From positions 136,973-200,972 of the forward strand of contig NZ_WHNP01000012.1 in NCBI RefSeq assembly GCF_009362735.1: 64,000 bases of DNA, read 5' to 3'. Positions 28,677 to 36,892 of the stretch are shown here, piece after piece. Each line of letters opens with the position of its first letter. The stretch's first letter is position 1. A program made the position numbers and the translations under genes. The notes below the pieces were generated by a model. The model saw only the letters and a list, made by a program, of their open reading frames with translations, ran no database searches and was not told the DNA's origin. Source of the DNA: Paraburkholderia franconis. GTDB taxonomy: Bacteria > Pseudomonadota > Gammaproteobacteria > Burkholderiales > Burkholderiaceae.

Positions 28677-29525
28677 ATGCTCGATCTCGATCTGTTGAAC
28701 ACGCTCGTTTGCGTCGTCGACGAGGGCAGCTTCACGCGTGCCGGCGATCGCGTGCATCGCACGCAATCGACCGTCAGCCAGCAAGTGCGGCGTCTCGAAG
28801 AGATGGTGGGCCGCACGCTGCTCCTGAGAGACCGCACGGGCAACCAGGTCACGGCGACGGAACACGGCGAACTGCTCGCGCAATACGCACGGCGTCTGAT
28901 CGCGCTGTCGCAGGAAGCGCAGGACGCGCTCGCGAGCGACGCGTGGCGCACGCCGATCCGCATCGGCGTGCCGGAAGACTTCGACGCGAAGCGCATGGCG
29001 TCGATTCTTTCCGGCTTCGTCAGGGAAAGGCCGGAGGCGCGGCTCGAAACCGTCGCAGGCATGAGCGCGGATCTGCATCGCAAGCTGTCGAGTGGCGAGA
29101 TCGAAATCGCGCTCGTGAAGCGCGAGCCGGGAAGCGGCCAGTGTCTTGCGTCATGGCCCGAGTCGTTGGTATGGGTGCGCGGCCGCGAGATCGAAGTGCC
29201 CGACGAGAGCGGCGAGCCGATTCCGCTCGCGCTCTTTCCGCAAGGCTGCGTCTATCGGCTGCGCGCGATCCGCTGCCTCGACCAGGCGCAGCGCAGCTGG
29301 CGCGTGGCGTTCGGCAGTCACAGCCTGACGGGCATTCAGGCCGCGGTGGCCTCCGGTCTGGGCATTACCGTGCTGCCGACGACAGCCGTTCTTTCCGAGC
29401 ACAGCGTGTGCTTCGACCTGCCGCGTCTGCCGCCGACGGAGCTCGCATTGATCGGCGCGGGCGGCACGATGAATGCTACGCAGTCGGCGTTGGTGGACTT
29501 CCTGCGCGAAGCGGTGACGATCTAG
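28677..29525 (+). CDS. LysR family transcriptional regulator
   Basis: 282 residues. The N-terminal LysR helix-turn-helix (LLNTLVCVVDEGSFTRAGDR; HRTQSTVSQQVRRLEEMVG) is followed by the type 2 periplasmic-binding effector domain (~88-282: IRIGVPEDF; ALVKREPG; GIQAAVASGLGITVLP). Start chosen at 28677: GAGGG lies 8 bases upstream, while the in-frame ATG at 28662 has no ribosome site. Divergent from the HAD-aldolase genes, its probable targets. Confidence 0.9.
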   Translation: MLDLDLLNTLVCVVDEGSFTRAGDRVHRTQSTVSQQVRRLEEMVGRTLLLRDRTGNQVTATEHGELLAQYARRLIALSQEAQDALASDAWRTPIRIGVPEDFDAKRMASILSGFVRERPEARLETVAGMSADLHRKLSSGEIEIALVKREPGSGQCLASWPESLVWVRGREIEVPDESGEPIPLALFPQGCVYRLRAIRCLDQAQRSWRVAFGSHSLTGIQAAVASGLGITVLPTTAVLSEHSVCFDLPRLPPTELALIGAGGTMNATQSALVDFLREAVTI

Positions 29526-29613
29526 CCGCTTGCGGCGAAACGACCTCGCGAGCGCTTCGCCTATTCTTTCCGTATGGCAGGTCGCACTGCCGACGGTTCG
29601 AAAGGGGACGCTC

Positions 29614-30588
29614 ATGGCTGTATTGCAAGGTTTCGTCGGATGCATCGGCAATACGCCGCTCATTAGGCTCGCGGCGCTCAGCAAGGAGACCGGCTGCGAA
29701 ATTCTCGGCAAGGCCGAATTTCTGAATCCGGGCGGTTCCGTGAAAGACCGCGCTGCGCTCTACATCATTCAGGACGCCGAGCGGCGCGGCGCGCTCAAGC
29801 CCGGCGGCACGGTCGTCGAAGGGACGGCGGGCAATACGGGCATCGGCCTCGCGCATATCTGCGCGGCGCGGGGCTATCGCTGCGTGATTGTGATTCCCGA
29901 TACGCAATCGCCCGCGAAAATGGAGCTTTTGCGCGTTCTCGGCGCGCAAGTGCGGCCCGTGCCCGCTGCGCCGTACAAAGACCCGAACAACTATCAGAAG
30001 ATCGCCGGACGTCTCGCCCAGGAAATGGACAACGCGATCTGGGCCAACCAGTTCGACAACGTGGTGAACCGGCAGGCGCACTACGAAACGACGGGCCCCG
30101 AAATCTGGCGCGATACGGCAGGCAAGGTCGATGCGTTCGTGTGCTCGACGGGCACGGGCGGCACGCTCGCCGGCGTGAGCCGCTTCCTGAAGGAAAAGAA
30201 CCCCGGCGTGCGGATCGTGCTCGCCGATCCACACGGCAGCGGGCTCTACAGCTTCGTGAAGACAGGGGACATCAAGGTGGAAGGCAACTCGATCACCGAG
30301 GGCATCGGCTCGTCGCGTGTCACGGCGAACCTCGAAGGCACGGCAATCGACGACGCGTGCCGCATCGACGATCAGTCGTGCGTGACGATGGTGTACCGGT
30401 TGCTGCGCGAGGAAGGGCTGTATGTCGGCGGCTCGACGGGCATCAACGTTGCGGCGGCCGTATCGCTTGCGCGCCAGATGGGGCCGGGTCATACGATCGT
30501 GACACTGCTGTGCGATCGCGGCGAGCTGTATCGGAGCCGGCTGTTCAATTTCGAATGGCTGAAGGAGAAGGGGCTGACGCCCGGCTGA
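29614..30588 (+). CDS. Cysteine synthase A family protein
   Basis: 324 residues of the PLP-dependent O-acetylserine sulfhydrylase fold: IGNTPLIRLAALS, PLP lysine in NPGGSVKDRAAL, substrate loop GTAGNTGIGLAH, phosphate loop STGTGGTLAGVSRFL, and GGSTGINVAAAV. It makes cysteine from O-acetylserine and sulfide. The typical CysK loop TSGNTG is here TAGNTG, and the sequence belongs to a side branch, so a related substrate is possible. The first 85 bases after the LysR stop are open in frame but the ATG at 29614 follows AAAGGGG. Confidence 0.88.
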   Translation: MAVLQGFVGCIGNTPLIRLAALSKETGCEILGKAEFLNPGGSVKDRAALYIIQDAERRGALKPGGTVVEGTAGNTGIGLAHICAARGYRCVIVIPDTQSPAKMELLRVLGAQVRPVPAAPYKDPNNYQKIAGRLAQEMDNAIWANQFDNVVNRQAHYETTGPEIWRDTAGKVDAFVCSTGTGGTLAGVSRFLKEKNPGVRIVLADPHGSGLYSFVKTGDIKVEGNSITEGIGSSRVTANLEGTAIDDACRIDDQSCVTMVYRLLREEGLYVGGSTGINVAAAVSLARQMGPGHTIVTLLCDRGELYRSRLFNFEWLKEKGLTPG

Positions 30589-30781
30589 ACGTCTCGGCGC
30601 TACGAGACGACGCGTGCAGTGCGCTGCGATGCGGGCATCGGCTGGCGGCTGGCGGCGGACAGGCATGCAGCCCCGCATCACGCTGACGACGTCAACCTGC
30701 TTTTCACCCGCGAGCGAACTATCCTGAAAGGATGCAGCCGAACTATTTCCCTCTCTCCGTTTGTTCGAAAGGAGGTGCGCC

Positions 30782-31267
30782 ATGTCAATGTCTGCAACGC
30801 TCGAGGACTGCCTGCGAAACAAGGGCTCCCGGTACGAAATCCTGCGCCATCCGTACAGCCATTCCAGCATGGAAACGGCGGCGGCCGCCCACATTCCCGG
30901 CGATCGTCTCGCGAAGACCGTGCTGTTCGAAGACGAGCAAGGCTATATCGCCGCCGTGCTGCCGTCGACCTATGCGGTGAGGCTATCCGAGCTTTGGTCG
31001 AAAACGGGGCGCCGCCTGTCGCTCGCCAAAGAAATCGATCTGCGTGAACTGTTCAAGGACTGCGAATACGGCGCGCTGCCGCCCGTATGCGCCGCCTATG
31101 GCATGAAAACCTATCTCGACGAAAGCCTGGCCCGTCAGCCGGACGTCTACTTCGAGGCGGGCAATCATGAGGAACTGGTGCACATGGACGCCGAGCAGTT
31201 CCTCGCGCTGATGGACAGCGCCGAGCGCGCGCATTTCGGACGCCGGATGCACGGGATGACCGTGTGA
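30782..31267 (+). CDS. YbaK/aminoacyl-tRNA deacylase-like protein
   Basis: 161 residues of the YbaK/ProX editing-domain fold (LRNKGSRYEILRHPYSHSSM; AKTVLFEDEQGYIAAVLPSTYAV; LSLAKEIDLRELFKDCEYGALPP; YFEAGNHEELVHMDAEQF). It includes the conserved Lys in RLAKTVLFE that binds the mis-charged tRNA. The family trims Ala or Cys wrongly attached to tRNA-Pro. An ideal AAAGGAGGTG ribosome site is 4 bases before the ATG. Confidence 0.88.
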   Translation: MSMSATLEDCLRNKGSRYEILRHPYSHSSMETAAAAHIPGDRLAKTVLFEDEQGYIAAVLPSTYAVRLSELWSKTGRRLSLAKEIDLRELFKDCEYGALPPVCAAYGMKTYLDESLARQPDVYFEAGNHEELVHMDAEQFLALMDSAERAHFGRRMHGMTV

Positions 31268-31272
31268 GCGCA

Positions 31273-31328
31273 AGCCCCTCGGGGCTGATTTCCGTTCGCC
31301 GGACGCGGCTGGCTATGGGGCCAGCCGC
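31273..31328 (+). terminator. Two small hairpins between YbaK-like and Pro/Gln-rich genes
   Basis: AGCCCC/GGGGCT (31273-31286) and GCGGCTGG/CCAGCCGC (31305-31312, 31321-31328). T-tracts are weak. Probably the convergent termination region. Confidence 0.4.
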
Positions 31329-31346
31329 TGTTCGGCGTCTATCTTT

Positions 31347-32027
31347 TCATCGCCAGCCATACCCGTAATAGCGCGGCCGATAAACGGGCCACGACGCCGC
31401 GTACTGTGCGGGCACGACCTGCTGCACGACAGGCGGACTCACATAGACGGGCTGATAGACGGGTACGTACTGCACAGGCGGGGGCGGCTGATAAGGCTGA
31501 AAGACGACGGTGCCCGGTTCTTCGGGAGGTTCGTCGTAGGCGGGCGCCTGAGCATACATGGGCGCGGGCCGATAGCGCGGCCGCGGCGCAGGCGCGTACT
31601 GCACGGGCGCTGCTTCGTCCTCATACGCCGGCTGGGTTTGCAGCGCCTGCTGTGCTACACGCGGCTGACTGACGCGCCTCACCTGGGCGGCGTCGTCGCC
31701 GGGCGCGCCGGGCGGCAACGGCGGAGGCTGCTGCACCGACGCTTTCGACGGTTGCTTCAGCTGTTCCTTCAGCGACGCATACGTCTCGGCATCCTCCTTC
31801 GCGCGGGCGTTGTAGCCGTTGTGATAGGCATCGCTGAGATCTTTCATGCGCGCCTTGTTTTCGTCATCGGCGGTCATCTGCTCTTCGCCCGGGTCGAGCG
31901 ATGCATTGCTGACGCCCCCATTGTCATAGGCCGACTTCGGTCCATCGGCCCACGCGGTAGCGGACAGCAGGGCCGGGACCAGGGTCGCGGTCAAGGCCGC
32001 GGACCCGAGCAATGTCCTGATTCTCAT
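31347..32027 (-). CDS. Secreted proline/glutamine/tyrosine-rich protein
   Basis: 226 residues. A signal peptide (MRIRTLLGSAALTATLVPAL..AWA) is followed by a charged helical stretch (~60-110: DENKARMKDLSDAYHNGYNARAKEDAETY), then a low-complexity Pro/Gln/Tyr tail (PPPPVQYVPVYQPVYVSPP; VYRPRYYGYGW). No enzyme domain is seen. It may be a cell-envelope or surface structural protein; the family is unknown to me. The start is the Met of the signal peptide. Confidence 0.8.
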   Translation of the reverse strand: MRIRTLLGSAALTATLVPALLSATAWADGPKSAYDNGGVSNASLDPGEEQMTADDENKARMKDLSDAYHNGYNARAKEDAETYASLKEQLKQPSKASVQQPPPLPPGAPGDDAAQVRRVSQPRVAQQALQTQPAYEDEAAPVQYAPAPRPRYRPAPMYAQAPAYDEPPEEPGTVVFQPYQPPPPVQYVPVYQPVYVSPPVVQQVVPAQYAASWPVYRPRYYGYGWR

Positions 32028-32495
32028 GGTTGTTACCTCGCCTGTGGTCGTACACGGCAAACGCAAGTCAATGCCAATGTCCCGTTATGCTCCCCGATCG
32101 CATTCCGCCTCCCTGCGGAAACATCCCGAAACGCTTCATGCTGCGCCTTCGTAGTTGCACCATCAGGGCTTCCACCAGGCGCCGGATGGCGCCTGGCTTC
32201 ATCCAGACGGTCAGCATGATGTGATTTAAGTTGCCAGCATTCGCGCGCGCGAGATGCGCTATAGCACACATAGCGCTTCAGATAACCGGATGTCGAAAGC
32301 GAGGCGGGCGTGGGCGGGAAATGCGGCACGGGCGCCGCATTGCGCGGCGCAAGCCCGGAAGGAAAGATGGAGTCCGCTGCACGTTCGACGTGGCCGTGTC
32401 TTCGACAGCCGAGCCATGCCGACGCGTGCGGGCAATCAATGCGGCAAGAGGACGCCGCCGCGAGCGTCAGCGATACACAAGACCGAGCGCGGCCG
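32028..32495. other. 468-bp intergenic region after the FNR gene
   Basis: No supported gene. It contains a perfect 9-bp hairpin CCAGGCGCC/GGCGCCTGG (32175-32196) without a T-tract and a poor 60-odd-codon frame on the minus strand. The promoter of the Pro/Gln-rich gene must lie here. Confidence 0.5.
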
Positions 32496-33269
32496 TCAAA
32501 CGCGCGCCAGCGCCTCGGCATCGACGATGCGGATCGTCTTGCCGTTCGCGTGGACGAGCCGCTCGCGCTGGAACTTCGAGAACATGCGGCTCACGGTTTC
32601 GAGTTTCATCCCGAGGTAGCAGCCGATTTCTTCGCGCGTCATGCGCAGATGAAATTCGGCGGCCGAGAATCCGCGCGCCTTGAAGCGCCGCGACAGATTG
32701 AGGAGGAACGTCGCGACGCGCTGCTCGGCCGTCATGGTGCCGAGCAGCATCATCTGACTCGATTCGCGCACGATCTCGCCGCTCATCATCTGATAGATGT
32801 GATGCTGCATCGGCTTCATCTCGTGGCAGAGCACTTCGAGTTGCGCGAACGGAATGATGCAGACGACGCTATCTTCGAGTGCGATCGCATCGCAGTTCTG
32901 ATGGCCCGCGCAGACGCCGTCGAGGCCCAGCGACTCGCCCGCGATCTGGAAGCCCGTCACATGCTCGCGGCCATCGCGATGCATGACGACCGTCTTGAAC
33001 GAGCCGGCGCGCACCGCGTAGATGCTCTGGAACGCATCGCCGGAGCGGTAGAGCGTCTCGCCGCGCTTGACGGAACGCGTCGAGCAGATGATCGAATCGA
33101 GTTTGGCCAGATCGTCGACGCTCAACTCGGGCGGCATGCAGATGGTCCGCATCGAACAGGCAGAGCAGCGGGTCGCGCGCACGGGCGCCGGCTGCACAGG
33201 CCGGATCGGCACGATCTTGGGGGCGCGCGTCATCGGGTGGTCGGATACTTGAGCGGTTGCGGCAAGCAT
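32496..33269 (-). CDS. FNR/Anr-type oxygen-sensing transcription regulator
   Basis: 257 residues of the CRP/FNR family. Cluster cysteines are Cys35, Cys38, Cys44 (CSACSMRTIC) and Cys137 (DSVVCIIPF), as in oxygen-sensing FNR. There is a cyclic-nucleotide-like beta roll (~55-150) and a C-terminal helix-turn-helix whose recognition helix has ETVSR, the ExxSR pattern that reads TTGAT half-sites. The ATG at 33269 follows AGGAG; an in-frame GTG at 33290 is less likely. It sits 17 bases after the response-regulator stop. Confidence 0.93.
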   Translation of the reverse strand: MLAATAQVSDHPMTRAPKIVPIRPVQPAPVRATRCSACSMRTICMPPELSVDDLAKLDSIICSTRSVKRGETLYRSGDAFQSIYAVRAGSFKTVVMHRDGREHVTGFQIAGESLGLDGVCAGHQNCDAIALEDSVVCIIPFAQLEVLCHEMKPMQHHIYQMMSGEIVRESSQMMLLGTMTAEQRVATFLLNLSRRFKARGFSAAEFHLRMTREEIGCYLGMKLETVSRMFSKFQRERLVHANGKTIRIVDAEALARV

Positions 33270-33286
33270 GGTCAGCTCCTGTTCAT

Positions 33287-33691
33287 TCACGAGCGCGCGC
33301 GGCGCGACTGTGCAATGGCCTGAATGGTGTGGCAGGCTGCATCGAATTCGGCGGTCTTGTCGAAGAAGAAATCAGCGCCTGCCGCCGCGCACGCATCGCG
33401 AAATGCGCGCGCAGTGTGGTTCGTCAAAACGATCTTGATGATGGAGGGTCGAGCGCGGGAGAGCGCTTCGATGAGCGCGAGACTGCTTCCCCCAGCGAGG
33501 CGCACGTCCATCACGACGACATCCGCGTGCGACTCCAGGATGCCTTCCAGCGCTTCGTCCGCATCTTCGCCTTCGCCGGCGATCTCGACGCCGGCAATCG
33601 CGCCGAGCAGGCACGCCAGGCGTCGCCTGACCTCGATCGCGTCGTCGACGAGATAGACCTTCGATACGGTGGTTGATGTGGCGGCATCCAT
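33287..33691 (-). CDS. Receiver-only response regulator
   Basis: 134 residues forming a CheY-like receiver with acidic pair DD (VYLVDDA), phospho-acceptor Asp in VVVMDVRLAGG, Thr in IVLTNHTA and Lys in FFDKTAEF. There is no output domain, so it acts on a partner protein or as a phosphate sink. It is transcribed with the FNR gene just downstream and may tune it. No histidine kinase is adjacent. Confidence 0.88.
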   Translation of the reverse strand: MDAATSTTVSKVYLVDDAIEVRRRLACLLGAIAGVEIAGEGEDADEALEGILESHADVVVMDVRLAGGSSLALIEALSRARPSIIKIVLTNHTARAFRDACAAAGADFFFDKTAEFDAACHTIQAIAQSRRARS

Positions 33692-33770
33692 GGCAATCAG
33701 TATCGACGGTCTTATCTCGAAAACATATCGGCGGCGCTTTAACCGCACCTAGGAGGTTCGGCAGGCGTTA

Positions 33771-33784
33771 TAGGAATATTCCTA
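33771..33784. promoter_or_regulatory. Palindrome TAGGAATATTCCTA in the RR/Usp divergent promoter
   Basis: A perfect 14-bp palindrome 80 bases before the response-regulator start and 90 bases from the FNR box. It resembles no site I can assign firmly. Confidence 0.45.
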
Positions 33785-33862
33785 CAAGCCGGATGACGTG
33801 CCCGCTCCCTCCGGTCCGCGAATCCATGCCGTCGCGATGAGCGTATGCTGGTCTGAATGGCG

Positions 33863-33876
33863 TTGACCTGTATCAA
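33863..33876. promoter_or_regulatory. FNR box TTGACCTGTATCAA
   Basis: Matches TTGAT-N4-ATCAA with one change. It lies 91 bases before the universal stress gene at 33967 and between it and the divergent regulator operon, so it may serve both. Confidence 0.75.
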
Positions 33877-33966
33877 TCGGGAATTCCGTCGCCGAAGGAC
33901 ACTGTCGTCGCACGTGGGCGACGTTGCCCATGTCGGGCAAGGCGTGCGCATTTCGGGGAGTTCATC

Positions 33967-34437
33967 ATGTATCAACGGATACTGGTCGCGATCGACGGCA
34001 GTCCGAGCGCAGAACGCGCGCTGGGCGAAGCCGTCAAGCTCGCGCAACTGTCGAACGGCACGATCGAGGCGCTGTGCGTGCTGGATCGCGGCAAATGGCC
34101 CGCTGAAGCGAATCCGCTCAACGCCGAACCCGGGCCCGCCGGACTCGCGAACGATGCGGCCGCCGCGGCGCTCGCCGTAGCGGAGCGGATGTTCGAGGAA
34201 GCGGGCGTGCGCGGCAGCGTGCGGGCCATCGATGCGTATGCGGAAAACGTGTCCGCCGTGCTCGCGCGGGTCGCGGACGAATGCGAAGCCGATCTCATCG
34301 TGATGGGCACGCACGGGCGGCGCGGCGTGCAGCGTTTTCTGCTCGGCAGCGTGGCGGAATCGCTGGTCCGCTCGACGGACATACCCGTGCTGATCGTGCG
34401 CCACGATTCCTCCGAGCATTCGCCGTCGCAGGGCTGA
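33967..34437 (+). CDS. Universal stress protein (UspA family)
   Basis: 156 residues, one Usp domain. The start is MYQRILVAIDGSPSAERAL, and the ATP-binding run GTHGRRGVQRFLLGSVAE fits G-x2-G-x9-G-S. Usp proteins help survival in low oxygen, starvation and oxidative stress by unclear means. An FNR box lies in its promoter. Confidence 0.92.
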   Translation: MYQRILVAIDGSPSAERALGEAVKLAQLSNGTIEALCVLDRGKWPAEANPLNAEPGPAGLANDAAAAALAVAERMFEEAGVRGSVRAIDAYAENVSAVLARVADECEADLIVMGTHGRRGVQRFLLGSVAESLVRSTDIPVLIVRHDSSEHSPSQG

Positions 34438-34487
34438 GGCGGGCGGGTTGGCGGGCCGCGAAGCGCAGTGACACCGCGCGTACGCGA

Positions 34488-34501
34488 TTGATCTGGATCA
34501 C
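34488..34501. promoter_or_regulatory. FNR box TTGATCTGGATCAC
   Basis: Differs from TTGAT-N4-ATCAA only at the last base. It lies 73 bases before the flavodoxin start. Confidence 0.7.
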
Positions 34502-34573
34502 GCGTTCATCGGGCGAGGCGCTTAAGCTGAATGCAGATGGCGTCATCGAGAGCGCCTGAATGGAGAACCCGCC

Positions 34574-35101
34574 ATGTCCGCGCAATGCAGGATCCTCGTG
34601 GTGTATTACTCGCGCAGCGGCACGACGCGGCGCATCGCGGAGTTGCTTGCATCCGAGCTCGGCGCCGACATCGAAGCGATACGCGAGCAGGGCGAACTTG
34701 CGGCGCGTGCGGGGGCGCGCGGCTACGTGCGTTCGCTGATCGATGTGCTGTGCCACCGGCAAGTCAAGGTGATGCCGCCCATACACGATCTGTCCGCATA
34801 CGATGCCATCGTCGTCGGCTCTCCCGTGTGGGCGAGCCATGCTTCCGCGCCCGCGCTTGCGTGGCTGAAGCAACATGGCGCGGCGATCCGGCATCTCGCG
34901 CTGTTCTGCTCGCTGGGCGGGAGCGGCAGTGAGTCCGCGCTGGAACAGATGGCGAAGGCCGCGGCCAAATCGCCGCTGGCCACTTGCGCGATCACGGCTC
35001 GCGATTTGCAGCGGCGCATCGATGGCACGAAACGCCAGGGATTCGGGCAGAAGATCAGGCACAGGTTGGCGAAACTACACGAGGCCGAATGGATGACTTA
35101 G
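34574..35101 (+). CDS. Flavodoxin family protein
   Basis: 175 residues. The N-terminal flavodoxin phosphate loop (ILVVYYSRSGTTRRIAELLA) binds FMN, with IVVGSPVWASHASAP in the second FMN loop. It is probably a small electron carrier or quinone reductase. The FNR box upstream points to low-oxygen expression. Confidence 0.85.
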   Translation: MSAQCRILVVYYSRSGTTRRIAELLASELGADIEAIREQGELAARAGARGYVRSLIDVLCHRQVKVMPPIHDLSAYDAIVVGSPVWASHASAPALAWLKQHGAAIRHLALFCSLGGSGSESALEQMAKAAAKSPLATCAITARDLQRRIDGTKRQGFGQKIRHRLAKLHEAEWMT

Positions 35102-35217
35102 GTCGCGCATAGGGAAGCGCGCTGAATGAGCGAGCGGAGCGTTCGTCGCATTGCGTCAATTTTTGGTCCACAGGTCGTCACGTTTCAACGTCCGCGAGCA
35201 CATCAAGGAGGTTCACC

Positions 35218-35682
35218 ATGTACAAGAAGATTCTGGTTGCCGTAGACGGCAGTCACACGTCGAAAGAGGCGCTGCAGGAGGCGGTGAAAATGGCGGCGCT
35301 GACGCATGGCACCGTGCATGCCGTCTACGTCGTCGATACGACGCCGCTTTTCAGTTACGCCGGCTATTACGATCCCGTCGCGTTGACGGAGGCGCTGCGC
35401 AAGGACGGCGCCGCTGCACTCGACGGCGCCAAGACGGCGTGCAAGCAGTCCGATGTCGAATGCGCGGTCGAACTGATTGAGACGGAACACCTGAGCGACG
35501 ACGTTTCGCAGACGCTGCAACGTTGCGCCGAGCGTATCGGCGCCGATCTCGTGGTGCTCGGGACGCACGGCCGCAGGGGCGTCAAGCGGATCGTGCTGGG
35601 CAGCGTCGCCGAACGCTTCGTGCGGTTCTCGCAGTGTCCCGTGCTGCTCGTTCGCGGCAGCGAAGAAGAAGCTGAAGCGTGA
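35218..35682 (+). CDS. Universal stress protein (UspA family)
   Basis: 154 residues (MYKKILVAVDGSHTSKEALQ) with the ATP motif GTHGRRGVKRIVLGSVAE. A consensus AAGGAGG ribosome site precedes the start. It is close in sequence to the Usp gene at 33967, so a local duplication is likely. There is no clear FNR box in front of it. Confidence 0.92.
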   Translation: MYKKILVAVDGSHTSKEALQEAVKMAALTHGTVHAVYVVDTTPLFSYAGYYDPVALTEALRKDGAAALDGAKTACKQSDVECAVELIETEHLSDDVSQTLQRCAERIGADLVVLGTHGRRGVKRIVLGSVAERFVRFSQCPVLLVRGSEEEAEA

Positions 35683-35751
35683 GAGCCCTCGTGACGGATG
35701 TGATCGCGCAAGACTGATCGCCGAAGAGACCCGCGCCCGCACGCTCCCGAC

Positions 35752-36711
35752 TCATGGCGCCTGTTCCACTTCGGGCGCGCGGGCGAGCAGAACGGGCGTA
35801 TCGGCGAGCCGCAGCGTACGAGCCGCGACGCTGCCCATAAACCAGCGCGCGAGGCCACGCCGCCCGTGCGTGCCGACGACGAGCAGATCGGCATTCCAGC
35901 GCTGCGCATCGCGCACGATCGCATGCGGCACATCGTCGTTGGCGCGATTCGTTTCGATCAAGGCCGTGTTGGCCGACCATTGATGTTCAGCGAAGATGCG
36001 CGCGGCGAGTTCCAGCACCGTTTGCCCTTCTTCGAGAAAGGCGTTTTCGAGCATATCGACGGGCGCGAAATCGAACAGGTGTACCGCGCGGTCGAGCACG
36101 TAGACAGCGCGCAATTCGGTATTCGCCGCAGCAAACTGAAGGCCCATGCGCAATGCAACGAGCGAATGCACGCTGCCATCCAGCGCGAAGACGATTCGCT
36201 CGGGACGCCTGTTGGTCGGCACGCGGCTGTTCTCGGGTACGAGCAGCAGCGAACAACCGGTGCGCTGCGTGACGGGCTCCGACACCGTTCCTTCGACCCA
36301 ACGCGACAGTCCGTGATGATGCCGTGCGCCCATCACGACGAGATCCGCACGCCAGCGCGCCGCGACGTCGAGCAGCGCTTGAACCGTATCGCCATTGTGC
36401 TTCGATAGCTCGACGAGTTCGGTTTCCGGCTGGGTACCCGAAAACATCGCCTCGATTTCATGCAGCGCAGTGCGCGCGTCCTGAAGCAGTTCGTCGCGTG
36501 CGGCGGCGAGAACGTTCCGCGCCGTCGCGCCGAGTGGAAACAACGTGTGCGGACTTTGTACGACCGACACCAGCGCGATTTGCGCTTCGCCGGCGAACAG
36601 TGCATTCACATACTCGGCCGCGCGCACGGACGCCTCGGTGCCATCGACGGCCACCAGCACACGCTGAAACGCACGGCCCGGCATGGGATTCGAAGCAACG
36701 GGATCGGTCAT
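35752..36711 (-). CDS. Tandem two-domain universal stress protein
   Basis: 319 residues. Usp domain 1 (~17-155; QRVLVAVDGTEASVRAAEYV) has an altered ATP loop, GARHHHGLSRWVEGTVSE. Usp domain 2 (~165-312; ERIVFALDGSVHSLVALRM) keeps the full loop GTHGRRGLARWFMGSVAA. It is divergent from the CBS-BON gene, with two FNR-box-like sites between them. It converges on the single-domain Usp gene. Confidence 0.92.
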   Translation of the reverse strand: MTDPVASNPMPGRAFQRVLVAVDGTEASVRAAEYVNALFAGEAQIALVSVVQSPHTLFPLGATARNVLAAARDELLQDARTALHEIEAMFSGTQPETELVELSKHNGDTVQALLDVAARWRADLVVMGARHHHGLSRWVEGTVSEPVTQRTGCSLLLVPENSRVPTNRRPERIVFALDGSVHSLVALRMGLQFAAANTELRAVYVLDRAVHLFDFAPVDMLENAFLEEGQTVLELAARIFAEHQWSANTALIETNRANDDVPHAIVRDAQRWNADLLVVGTHGRRGLARWFMGSVAARTLRLADTPVLLARAPEVEQAP

Positions 36712-36773
36712 GGCGCTCTCCGCGATGGCAAATGCAATACAGGCCGATTGTGCTACCGATCCGCGTCGCCAGG

Positions 36774-36787
36774 TTGATCATGTTCAA
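36774..36787. promoter_or_regulatory. FNR-like box TTGATCATGTTCAA
   Basis: TTGAT-N4-TTCAA, one mismatch in the right half. It lies 63 bases before the tandem Usp start (minus strand). Confidence 0.55.
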
Positions 36788-36826
36788 CGTGCTTCCTGTT
36801 CGCATCGCGCGCCGCCTGCGGACGGA

Positions 36827-36840
36827 TTGACTTCAGTCAA
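36827..36840. promoter_or_regulatory. FNR box TTGACTTCAGTCAA
   Basis: A symmetric TTGAC-N4-GTCAA site, 53 bases before the CBS-BON start. This spacing is typical for FNR activation (near -41). Confidence 0.78.
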
Positions 36841-36892
36841 GCCGTCCAGCGTCGGGCCGCACATAGTGGAGGCATCTGCCAAGGAGAACATC

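Noticed and set aside
32068..32271. Minus-strand small frame between the FNR and Pro/Gln-rich genes
   Set aside because: No ribosome site, unlikely composition, and its hairpin at 32175-32196 is better explained as a non-coding structure.
35140..35165. Possible FNR box before the second Usp gene (ATTGCGTCAAT)
   Set aside because: Only the right half-site fits; the left half lacks TTGAT.
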